Shown here: positions 21,053 through 30,628 of the stretch, piece by piece
How positions within the stretch are numbered: position 1 is the first letter of the stretch
How the letters are laid out: each line of letters begins with the position of its first letter
NCBI GenBank assembly: GCA_039707655.1
Contig: CM077672.1
Location: forward strand, 199,058,537-199,122,536
DNA from: Elymus sibiricus
Taxonomy: Eukaryota > Streptophyta > Magnoliopsida > Poales > Poaceae
Direction of reading: 5' to 3'
DNA length: 64,000 bases
The notes under the pieces: model-generated
Told to the model about the DNA's origin: nothing
Databases searched by the model: none
What the model saw: only the letters and a program-made list of their open reading frames with translations
Program-made: the position numbers and the translations under genes

Positions 21053-24024
21053 TTAGGCGCGTGAGGTGCCGCCGTCACCGCTCCCACCATCGTCGCGAGG
21101 GGGCTCGCCACCGCTGCCACTGATCTCAGGCTTGAAGGCGTATAGCCCGATGAAGCCGGCCACGCGCTCCCTCACAGCCTCCTCGAGGGGTTCGCAGACC
21201 GCCGCCGGGACAGGGGTCACCACCCGCCCGAGGTTGAAGCGATCGTCGAGGCGGAGAAGGTTGCGGAAGAGCCGTGTTGTCGCCTGGGTCAGCAGGTCGC
21301 GGCACGCTTCCTCGACAGTGGCGTCTGTATCCAGCAGCTGCTTCTTGAGGTGGTTGACCTCGGCCTGGAGCTCGTCCCGCCTGGCCGCGAGGCTCCTCCA
21401 TCGAGAGCGGCCTGGGCGGCTGCCAGCTCACGCTCCTTCGCCAGTAGGCGCTCCCGCTCTGCCTCCTGCGCGGACGCAGATGTCGCGAGCTCGCGTTCCC
21501 GGGCCTTGGCGTTCGACTTGAGGGTAGCAACCGCCTCCTGGAGCCTCAGGATTTCCTCCTCGTGCTTTGGGAGCTCAGCTTCGCGGGATGCGAGCCGGCC
21601 ATCGCGGGCCTCCGCGGCCTCCTCCCGCATCTCAAGCCGGCTCTCACGCGAGGCAGCCTGCTCCTGGAGTGTCTTCTCGTAGGCATCCGCCTCCTCCCGC
21701 CATCGCTTGGCCTCCTGGGCATCTTCGAGGGCCTTCGCGAGGGACGCCTGGGCCTCTTTGGCGAGCTGCTCGCACTGCGCCTGCGCCTCCTCGTCCTGCT
21801 GGCGGTCAAGCCTCGCCGCCTCCTGAAGCAGGCTCCACCCCTCCGCCAGCTTCCGCCGCTCCTCCATTTAGAGCTTCGCCTCCTTCTTGAGCTCACCTTC
21901 GAGGGCCTCGAGGGCCGCCTTGACGCGGTTGACGGCCCCGCCCCAGGGCGCGGTGCCGCTCTTCCCCAGCACCAAGGCGCGACTCGCCCGAGCCTCCTCG
22001 TCACCTGCTAGCGTCGTCAGGTGGGAAGGCACAATCTCGGGCCCCATTAGCGGCCCTGCACTGTCGCCCCCAGTAGGGGCCGTGATCACCGTCTGGCGTG
22101 GAGGGCCCGGGATGGCTGCCCCCGGCGCCGGTGATGTTGCCCCACACTCTGGCGTCGCCTTGAACGCCGCGAGGGCAGGATGCTCGGGCCCGGAGATGGT
22201 TCCCGCAAGGGCTACGGTGAGCTCCACCACAGCAGGCGTGGCACGCTGAGAAGAGGCCGGCGCCTCGTCCCCCTTTCCTGCCACCTCGACACCGGCGATG
22301 GGGGCCGCCTCAGGAGGCACCGCCGCAACAAGCCTGGGAGGCGTTGGCCCGCGTTGGGGGGTCGCCTCCGCGCGCCCCTGGGGGAATTCCCCCTGGCCAT
22401 CGGTGGCCTCGCCCCCGCTCTCGAGCCGCCACTCGGCCCCATCATTGCCTCCTACCGGATTCGCCGCCAGGTGCGTCGGCACGGCAGGCGAGGCAATCTT
22501 CAGAGAAGGGGAGGGTCCCTCGACATCGGCCTTCTTCCTCTTGGCCTTCTCCTCCTCCTTGGCGGCCAGCTCGAGGCTCCTGCACAGGCGAATACTCGTC
22601 AGGGTCATAGCGGCCAGGAAGCTAGGATCGATAGGGGGGGGAGGAACTTACACATCATTGGGGTTCCAGTGCCTCTTCTTCCGCTCCTTGATGGCGCCGC
22701 TACTGCTGCTCCCCCTTCACGCGGCGCACCTAGGCGGCCGCCCGAGGGCGTGGTGCGAGTCCCGTCGGAGTAGGCGGGCACGGTGGTCCCCTCCGCCCTC
22801 TCCTCGAGGGGCCCATCGGTCTCCGCAACACCGAATCCTCCATCCCTCGCCGCATAGGCCTAGCCGGCTCCACGCAAAACGCGTCCCCGTCGTTGCCCCC
22901 GTCCTCGCCCAGCTAAAGCCGACGACGCGCCGGTGGAGATGGAGGGGGTGGCGGGGACGATTCCTTACTTCTCTCCTTCCCGGAGTCAGAGGCCTCGTGG
23001 TCGCCCGAGGAGGACCCCGTCTCCGAAGAATCCTCGAGAAGCTCTTCGGGCTCCTCGAGATCCATCCAGACCAGCCCCCACTGGTCGAACTAGGGCATCG
23101 CTGTGACCAGCTCAGCCTTGTTTGCCCAGTGGTGCACTGAGCGTGCGTCATACGGCATCTCCCCTGCCTCCCCTGGAAACAAAACTTCCAAAGCGTCGGC
23201 CACTGCTTCGGCCGAGAGGGACTCCTGCACCAGCCGGATCCGGTCCTCGGCGCCGGTGATCTCCCACACCGGGTGCGAGCGCTTCTGCAGGGGCGCGATG
23301 CGGCGACGGAGGAATTCCTTGGCGATCATGCCCGCCATGAGCCCGGCCTCACGCAGCTCTGCCAGCCTCTCCAGGATCGGCCGCAGGGCAGCACCGCTGA
23401 GCTTCTTGTGCTCTCAGCGGGGCTCTTCTCGGCCGGCTCGGTGGGAACCGCCAGGAGGGGACTGGCTCGCAGGGCATCTACATAAGCCCAGCGTGACCTG
23501 AAGTTCTCTACCTTCTTCAAGATCTTCATGTCGATGAAATACTTGCGCATCTCGTCGTCAATGTGGAAGCAGGCACCTCTGGAGTGGTGGTTTCACAAGG
23601 AGAAAACCCGCAGGCTGTAGAAGGTCTGGAAGAGTGCCATGGACGGCACCACTCCCAGGAAGGCCTCGCAGAGGTATGCGAAGAGAGCAAGGACGAGGAT
23701 GGATTTGGGATGAAGGTGGACAAGGCAAATCTCATAGTGCTCAAGGATGGCATAGAGGAAGTCGGAGAAGGGCGGCACTAGCCCGGCGAAGAGCGAGTGG
23801 AAGAAGACAGGAATTACCATGGGGCTGAGGTCGGGCCATGGGTGCGAGCCCGGCCAGATCTCGGTGGCGCCTCCCTCGAAGTGCGTGGAGGCCACCAGGG
23901 GGCGGGCCCTGGCTAGCCCGTTCTCGTTGATGGTGGCCTGCAACAAGGCTAGACCAAGCTCTGCCGCCGGGGAGCTCTTGCTGTAGGAGGCCTCGGCGGT
24001 CGCGGGTTTCCTGCCTGGGGCCAT
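21053..24024 (-). pseudogene. TE-3 antisense ORF: plant 'putative gypsy type transposon' domain plus coiled coil
   Basis: It starts at the ATG 24024-24022 (MAPGRKPATAEASYS) and ends at the TAA 21055-21053, opposite to gag-pol. The first 145 codons contain IPVFFHSLFAGLVPPFSDF and LALFAYLCEAFLGVVPS, matching my memory of the Pfam family called Transposase_28 (putative gypsy type transposon). The next piece (23090-23338) holds FLRRRIAPLQKRSHPVW. The middle is Pro/Ala-rich low complexity, and the C-terminus (21289-21867) is a strong Glu/Ala/Arg coiled coil. The frame changes several times. A minus-strand GTAAGT at 22651 and a GTGCAG ending at 22580 would remove a 72-bp intron (inference); the remaining shifts look like decay. 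Its function in the element is unknown. Confidence 0.65.
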
Positions 24025-24282
24025 GGCAGAGGAGAGATTGGAAGTTGGAGGAGGAAGAACAGAGGAGCTCCTCACGTGGGATGGAGGGCGAATTGGAGAC
24101 AGGGGCAATGATGTGCCTGCACCCCGCGCGGGCAGGCTTTATCACCAGGACGGCGGTTACCGAGGCGTCGTGGGGAGTGGGGGCGACCCGCCCCGTAAAC
24201 GCCGCCACGCGTCGCCTCCGGGCCCGGCAGCTCGATGGGCCCCGCGTCGTTTCGTCCCTAACGGGCGGAACGTGCGCGCCAT

Positions 24283-24297
24283 GGGTCCGGGGACTAC
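24283..24297 (+). other. TE-3 polypurine-tract region
   Basis: GGGTCCGGGGACTAC immediately precedes the 3' LTR start TGT. It is an imperfect purine tract. Confidence 0.45.
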
Positions 24298-25185
24298 TGT
24301 TGGCCCAGTGGTAACTAGGGTACCACGGCCCGTCTGCCTCTGGCCCAGAGGGCAACGTTTGGGTCGGCCCATGGGGATGGCCCTGCCTCGACCGCTCCGG
24401 AGGAAGCCGCCTCACGAGGGGCGAGCCTAGCGAGGCCCCTCGCCACCAGTCCAGGCCAGCCGAGGCCGCCGAGCACCAGGTTGCCTCGCGAGGCTCCCCT
24501 CGCGAGGCCTTCTCATGGAGCAGACCATACGGCGTCAGCTGTGGGGCTCCGCGCCCAGCACATGGTTGACGTCCCGCTGTCAGGATAAGGACAGCAGGGC
24601 GTGATCAAGCCTAGCTTCCATTCTGGTGATAAGGGAGCAGTGGCATCTGCCTCCCCCAAAGCAAGTCCCAAAGGTTTTCCTCTTTGGTTGTAGAAGATCA
24701 GAACGGATTGGCGCGCCAGGAAGGAGGTCATCGCCGAGCCCACCAGCGCGTCACGAAGACTACTTTATCAGGAGGAGACCGCCTTTAGTCAGGATAGACC
24801 TGCGCGCATGTCCCCCTTTGAATTGCCGCCTTGTGGCTACCCTTTCCCGCTCATATTTTCGGGGAAGAGGACCAAGGCACTACAAAAGGGGAGGGCCGCT
24901 TCCATGTAAGGGGATCGACTCATTCTCCCCCACACCTCGTGTACCTCGAGCCACAAGCTCTCCATTACAGAGCAATCCAACACAGGCAGGAGTAGGGTAT
25001 TACACCGCACGGTGGCCCGAACCTAGGTAGCTCACGCATCCCCTTCATGTACGGTGAGAGCCAGTGATCCTGTCGTGATCCCGCCGTAGTTGCTGTCGTG
25101 TCGTAGGTCGCCAAGCAAAGTCCCCCAGAGTTCGAATCCTAAGTTCTTGGAGAAGTTTCTTAGACGCAGATCCTAGACTCTGACA
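24298..25185 (+). repeat. TE-3 3' LTR (888 bp)
   Basis: It begins TGTTGGCCCAGTGGTAAC and ends GACTCTGACA, and is followed by TSD CACTT. The length equals the 5' LTR exactly. Confidence 0.93.
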
Positions 25186-25190
25186 CACTT

Positions 25191-25711
25191 CGGTACTGTC
25201 AAGACAAGATTCATAATTGTTCTCACATAATGCCTACTGTATTCTATCATTTCCACAATTTATATTGCTCAATATAAGCTATGGAAACACTAAAACAAGC
25301 AAACTATGCATCGAAAACAGAATCTGTCAAAAACAGAACAGCATGTAGTGAGCAATTTAAAAACCATAATTCTGTACCTCCAAACATTCTGAAAAATTAG
25401 TACAACGTAAAAAAATTGTAACCCAATGCTATGTAAAAATTTCAGAATTTTCTCACGCTCCAGTACAGAATAGAAATTCCAGCACTGGACGCAAAATTTT
25501 CAGTTTTTGCACAGAATCGAATCAACAAGTATCCACACTATCCCAAAGGCTTTACTTGGCACATTCTTGAAAGAAAACATATAAAACATGATTACCACAG
25601 TAGCATAATCATGTGAACATACAAAAACAGAAGGTATAAGTATTGGGTTGTCCCCCAACAAGCACTTTTCTTTAATGACTTTTTAGCTAGGCATGATGAT
25701 TTCAATGATGC
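25191..25711 (-). other. TE-2 noncoding interior, right part
   Basis: Continuation of TE-2 after TE-3. It contains the second tandem-repeat copy of CTGTCAAAAACAGAACAG (about 25320) that matches 16550 in the first copy, then CAACAAGCACTTTTCTTTAATG just after the stop of the ORF. No coding frame. Confidence 0.65.
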
Positions 25712-26689
25712 TCACATAAAAGTAAAGAATTGAAACACAAAGAGAGCATCATGAAGCATATGGCTAGCACATTTAAGCCTAACCCACTTCCTATGCATAG
25801 GGATTTTGTGAGCAAACAATTTATGGGAACAAGAATCAACTAGCATAGGAAGGCAAAACAAGCATGACTTCAAAACTTTCAACACATAGAGAGGAAACTT
25901 GATATTATTGAGATATGTAGAAGCGTATATTTCTCTCTCAAAATAATTTTCAGTAGAATCATGAAGAACTTCAACAATATATCCATCACACAAAGCATTC
26001 CTTTCATGATCCACAAGCATAGAATTTTTATTACTCTCCACATAAGCAAATTTCTTCTCATTCATAATAGTGGGAGCAAACTTAACAAAATAGCTATCAT
26101 GTGATACTTGATTGACATAACCAAATTGAACATTAAAATCATGATGACAAGTTTCATGGTTATTATTATTCTTTATAGCATATATGTCATCACAATAATC
26201 ATCATAGATAGCAACTTTGTTGTCATTATCAATTGAAACCTCTTCCAAAATAGTGGATTCATCACTAAATAAAGTTATGACCTCTCCAAATTCACTTTTA
26301 TCATTATAGTAAGATTCAACACCCTCAAAAATAGTGGGATAATTATTACATAAATTTGACACTCTTCCAAACCAACTTTCATCAATATAATCATCATAAA
26401 TAGGAGGCATGCTATCATCATAATAAATTTTCTCATCAAAACTTGGGGGACTAAAAATATCATCTTCATCAAACATAGCATCCCAAAGCTTATGGCTTTG
26501 CATATCATTAGCATCATGGATATTCATAGAATTCATACTAGCAACATTGCAATCATGCTCATCATTCATGGATTTTGTGCCAAACATTTTATTGAATTCT
26601 TCATCTATCAATTGAGCACAATTTTCCAATCCATCATTTTCAAGAAAGACATTATAAAGATGAATAATATGTGGCAACCTCAATTCCAT
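25712..26689 (-). CDS. Acidic ORF of unknown function in TE-2 (325 aa)
   Basis: Starts at MELRLPHIIHLYNVF, about 100 bp after the primer-binding site, where gag would be expected. The N-terminal half is strongly acidic, with FDEDDIFSPPSFDEKIYY, PPIYDDYIDES and a second IYDDY 64 residues later. Residues about 165-215 carry HETCHHDFNVQFGY and SHDSYFVKFAP. The C-terminal part is basic to hydrophobic (FPLYVLKVLKSCLFCLPML, HKIPMHRKWVRLK), possibly membrane-associated. Homologues are in TE-5 (46187-46624 plus a degraded remainder) and TE-8 (61542-62327). TE-8 is exactly 64 codons shorter, and TE-5 lacks 27 codons elsewhere. No match to Gag, Pol or a known envelope protein was recognised. Confidence 0.6.
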   Translation of the reverse strand: MELRLPHIIHLYNVFLENDGLENCAQLIDEEFNKMFGTKSMNDEHDCNVASMNSMNIHDANDMQSHKLWDAMFDEDDIFSPPSFDEKIYYDDSMPPIYDDYIDESWFGRVSNLCNNYPTIFEGVESYYNDKSEFGEVITLFSDESTILEEVSIDNDNKVAIYDDYCDDIYAIKNNNNHETCHHDFNVQFGYVNQVSHDSYFVKFAPTIMNEKKFAYVESNKNSMLVDHERNALCDGYIVEVLHDSTENYFEREIYASTYLNNIKFPLYVLKVLKSCLFCLPMLVDSCSHKLFAHKIPMHRKWVRLKCASHMLHDALFVFQFFTFM

Positions 26690-26786
26690 TTTTTTGTAGT
26701 TTTCTTTGATAAACCAAACTAGTGATAAAACAAGAAACTAAAAGATTCAATTGCAAGATCTAAAGATATACCTTCAAGCACTCACC

Positions 26787-26804
26787 TCCCCAGCAACGGC
26801 GCCA
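26787..26804 (-). other. TE-2 primer-binding site (tRNA-Asp type)
   Basis: The plus strand reads TCCCCAGCAACGGCGCCA, one base different from the 3' end expected for plant tRNA-Asp (TCCCCGGCAACGGCGCCA, from memory). It lies ten bases from the LTR. Confidence 0.8.
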
Positions 26805-26814
26805 GAAAAGAGCT

Positions 26815-28463
26815 TGATGTCTACTACACAACTTATTCTTGTAGACTCGTGTTGGGCCTCCAAGCGCAGAGTTTTGTAGGACAGTAGCAATTTTCCCTCA
26901 AGTGGATGACCTAAGGTTTATCAATCCGTGGGAGGCATAGGATGAAGATGGTCTCTCTCAAACAACCCTGCAATCAAATACAAGAAATCTCTTATGTCCC
27001 CAACACACCCAATACAATAGCAAATTGTATAGGTGCACTAGTTCAGCGAAGAGATGGTGATACAAGTGTAGTATGGATAGTAGATATAAGTTTCTGTAAT
27101 CTGAAAATAAAAAAACAGCAAGGTAGCAATTGATAAAACGGATCACAAACGGTAGGCCTAGGGTTCATAATTTCACTAGTGCAATCTCTCAACAGTGCTA
27201 GCATAATTGGATGATCTAACAATCCCTCAACGTGCGACAAAGAATCACTCCAAAGTTCTTATCTAGTGGAGAACATAAGATGAAATTTTTTGTAGGGTAC
27301 AAAACCACCTCAAAGTTATCCTTTCCGATCAATCTATTGAGCTATTCCTATAAGTGTCACAAACAGCCCTAGAGTTCGTACTAAAATAACACATATGATA
27401 CACATCAACCAACTCTAATGTCACCTAGATACTCTAATGTCACCACAAGTATCCGTGAGTCAATTATACGATACGCATCAAACAACTTTAGATTCATAAT
27501 ATTCAATCCAACACAAAGAACTTCAAAGAGTGCCCCAAGATTTCTACCGGAGAAAGTAGGACGAAAACGTTCATCAACTCCTATGCATAGATTACCCCAA
27601 TGTCACCTCGGGAATCCGCGAGTTGAGTGCCAAAATGTACATCAAGTGAATCAATATGATACCCCATTTTCACCACGGGTATTCATATGCAAGACATACA
27701 TCAAGTGTTCTCAAATCCATAAAAGTATTCAATCCGATAATAGTGAAACCTCAAAGATAAAAACTCAATTCATCACAACAAGATAGAGAGGGAGAAACAC
27801 CATATGATCCAACTATATTAACAAAGCTCGCGGTACATCAAGATCATGCCAAATCAAGAACACGAGAGAGAGCGATCAAACACATAGCTACTAGTACATA
27901 CCCTCAGCCCCGAGGGTGAACTACTCCCTCCTCGTCATGGAAACCGCCGGGATGATGAAGATGGCCTCTGGTGATGATTTCCCCCTCCGGCAGGGTGCCG
28001 AACAAGGGATGTAGATGAGATCATGGAGGTACAGAGGCTTGCGGCGGCGGAGTCGAAGTTCTAGGGTTATTTCTGTAGGTTTCTGAATATGTAGGAATTT
28101 TTGGCATTGGAATCACGCAAAGAGGGGCCACAGGGGGCCCACGAGGCACCAGGGCATGGCCACCCCCCCTGGGCATGCCCTGGTGGATTGTGGGGCCCCT
28201 GTGGGTCTTTTGGTACTCTCCCGAAGCTTCCTGGGTCCCTTTCCTTCCAGAAAAAATCGTCAAAAAGTTTCGCTGCATTTGGACTTCGTTTGTTATGGAT
28301 TTTCTGGAAAACCAAAAACAAGCAGAAAACAGCAACTGGCACTAGGCATAGGTTAATATGTTAGTCCATGAAAATCATATAAAATCCATATAAAAGTGCA
28401 CCAAAATCATACAAAACATGGCATGAATACTTCATAAATTATAGATACGTTGGAGACGTATCA
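26815..28463 (-). repeat. TE-2 5' LTR (right, 1649 bp)
   Basis: It is nearly the same as the left LTR but has a short GA tract (about 27863-27873) and lacks the segment CTTGAAAACAA near 27150. A GC-rich inverted repeat lies at about 28137-28197. Confidence 0.92.
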
Positions 28464-28864
28464 TGCATCACCACGATGACCTATCGATGCTCATGGTTGA
28501 GTATCATGGTTGCATTGGCTGGTGAAGTTGATCGATGCTCGATGGAAAATGAGCTGTCTTCCATCAGTGATCTTTGCTGGGTAGCCACGAAGACAAATAT
28601 ATCATTCATCAGTGCACCGTGGTTGCATTGGAGACACAGTCGTGTTCCACCTTGGTGCAAATTTGTCTTTCGCTATGAACCAAATGTTTCCTCGGAGAAA
28701 CATCGAAGTTGGTACTAAGAGCAACAGATTTGTATTGGTTTCTAAGCCTTCTCACAACTTTGTCTTCAGCTCCCCTTTATTGGTTTCTAAATTTTGGCTG
28801 TGATCTTTCAATCATTGAGTTGTATATAAACATTTTATTTATGAGTTGGTTCTGAATTTTTCTG
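28464..28864 (+). pseudogene. U3 exon 2 continuation and 3' block
   Basis: After the TSD copy 28464-28468 the frame of U3 exon 2 continues from 28469 for 18 codons (HHDDLSMLMVEYHGCIGW) to TGA at 28523. Further on, CTTCTCACAACTTTGTCTTCAG (in two parts, near 28749) and TTTTGGCTGTGATCTTTCAATC correspond to the 3' blocks of U1 and U2. This proves that 12962 and 28469 were once adjacent. Confidence 0.6.
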
Positions 28865-29024
28865 ACTAGTTAATTATGTTGCCAAACTTTGATAAAATAT
28901 ATTACTCATATAACTACATAAGAAATATGAAGCCAATTGGTGGCATGTATTAGCTGTTTGCTAGTTAAATATGTGGTCAAACTTTGATAAAAAATATGAT
29001 GTGTACTAAAAACCTGGACGGAGG
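28865..29024. mobile_element. Stowaway-like MITE remnant, left-truncated
   Basis: GGTGGCATGTATTAGCTG, GGTCAAACTTTGATAAAAAA and a terminal CCTGGACGGAGG followed by TA resemble the right half of a common wheat Stowaway-type MITE. The left terminal repeat is not visible. TE-4 inserted exactly at its end, and the TSD AGGTA includes the MITE's last three bases and the TA. Confidence 0.4.
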
Positions 29025-29026
29025 TA

Positions 29027-30522
29027 TGATACGTCCATTTTGCATCATGTTTTCCTACTGTTATTTATAGTGTTTTTAATCAATATAACACTTTGTGGAG
29101 CAATTTTAATTCCTTTTCTCTCTTAATATGCAAGATTTACATAAGGAGGGAGATTGCCGGCAGCTGGAATTCTGGACCTGAAAACGCTATGTTAGAGATA
29201 CCTATTCTGCACATCTCCAAATGAGCTCAAATTTCACGGAGATTTATTTTGGAATAAATAAAAAATATTGGAAGAAAGAAGTACCAGAGGAGGCCACCCA
29301 GGTGCCCACGAGGCACCAGGGCGCGCCACCCCCCCCCCCCCCAGGCTTGTGGGGCCCCTGGCCAGCCTCCGATGCCCATTTTGTAGTATATAAGCCCATT
29401 TGCCCTATAAAAAAATAAGGAGAAGACTTTTGGGATGAAGCGCAACCGTCTCGAGGCGGAACTTGGGCAGGAGCACTTTTGCTCTCCGGCGGAGCGATTC
29501 CGCTGGGGATACTTCGGAGCCATCGTCATCACCAACAATCCTCTCATCGTGGGAGGACCAATCTTCATCAACATCTTCACCAGCACCATCTCATCTCAAA
29601 CCCTAGTTCATCTCTTGTATTCAATCTTTGTCTCAAAACCTTAGATTGGTACCTGTGGGTTGCTAGTAGTGTTGATTACATCTTGTACTTGATGCTAGTT
29701 GGTTTATTTGGTGGAAGATTACATGTTCAGATCCATTATGCTATTTAATACCCCTCTGATCTTGGACATGAATATGATTTGTGAGTAGTTACTTTTGTTC
29801 TTGAGGACATGGGAGAAGTCTTGTCATAAGTAATTATGTGAATTTGGTATTCGTTCGATATTTTGATGATATGTATGTTGTTGATTCTCTTAGTGGTGTC
29901 ATGTGAACGTCGACTACATGACACTTCACCATCTTTGGGCCTAAGGGAATGCATTGTGGAGTAGTAATTAGCTGATGGGTTGCTAGAGTGACAGATGCTT
30001 AAACCCTAGTTTATGCACTATTCCGTAAGGGGCTGATTTGGATCCATATGTTTAATGCTATGGTTAGAGTTATCTTAATTCTTCTTTCGTAGTTGCGGAT
30101 GCTTGCAAGAGGGGTTAATCATAAGTGGGAGGTTTGTTCAAGTAAGAACAGCACCCAAGCACCAGTCCACCCACATATCAAATTATCAAAGTAGCGAACG
30201 CGAATCAAACAAACATGATGAAAGTGACTAGATGAAATTCCCATGTGTCCTCGAGAATGCTTTGCTTATTATAAGAGATCGCTTCGGCTTGTCCTTTGCT
30301 ACAAAAAGATTTGGGCCACCTTGCTGCACTCTTTGTTACTATTTCTACTTGTCACTTGTTACAAATTATCTTGCTATCAAACTACTCGTTACCGATAATT
30401 TCAGTGCTTGCAGAAAATACCTTGCTAAAAACCGTTTGTCATTTCCTTCTGCTCCTCGTTGGGTTCGACACTCTTACTTATCGAAAGGACTACGATTGAT
30501 CCCCTATACTTGTGGGTCATCA
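29027..30522 (+). repeat. TE-4 5' LTR (1496 bp)
   Basis: TGATACGT...GGTCATCA. It contains a GC-rich segment with CACGAGGCACCAGGGCGCGCC (29307 region) and a C-run at about 29330-29342. TATATAAG at 29387-29394 is a good TATA box. Compared with the 3' LTR it lacks about 19 bases (CTCCAGGAGGGGGAAATTG region, 38285-38304) and has other small differences. Confidence 0.93.
29387..29394 (+). promoter_or_regulatory. TATA box of TE-4 5' LTR
   Basis: TATATAAG, about 35 bp downstream of the GC-rich inverted-repeat region. The same box is at 38155-38162 in the 3' LTR. Confidence 0.6.
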
Positions 30523-30533
30523 AGACTCTTTTC

Positions 30534-30551
30534 TGGCGCCGCTGTCGAGGA
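30534..30551 (+). other. TE-4 primer-binding site (tRNA-Asp type, degraded)
   Basis: TGGCGCCGCTGTCGAGGA, eleven bases after the LTR. It differs at a few positions from the complement of plant tRNA-Asp (TGGCGCCGTTGCCGGGGA). Confidence 0.75.
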
Positions 30552-30628
30552 GTGAAGCGCCTTTGGTGAGTGGAATTTGGTAAAGAAACATTTATATTAC
30601 GTGCTGAAATTTACTGTCACTTGTCACT

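Larger units (their letters stand above)
17147..25185 (+). mobile_element. TE-3: Tat-like Gypsy deletion derivative nested in TE-2
   Basis: TSD CACTT lies at 17142-17146 and 25186-25190. Both LTRs are 888 bp (17147-18034 and 24298-25185). The flanks rejoin to a sequence that is uninterrupted in TE-5 (about 45205) and TE-8 (about 61018), which confirms the insertion. It contains a primer-binding site, a damaged gag-protease-RT frame, noncoding DNA and a long antisense ORF. It lacks the RT catalytic region, RNase H and integrase. Confidence 0.93.
12963..28463 (-). mobile_element. TE-2: non-autonomous Athila-like LTR retrotransposon, hosting TE-3
   Basis: TSD TGCAT lies at 12958-12962 and 28464-28468. 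LTRs are 12963-14657 and 26815-28463. On the minus strand the LTR starts TGATACGTCTCC and ends AGACATCA. The primer-binding site is at 26787-26804 and the PPT at 14658-14671. Without TE-3 (8039 bp plus one TSD copy) it measures about 7.46 kb, with about 4.1 kb of internal DNA. That interior contains one ORF (25712-26689) and no recognisable gag, protease, RT or integrase. Its sisters are TE-5 and TE-8. Confidence 0.92.
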
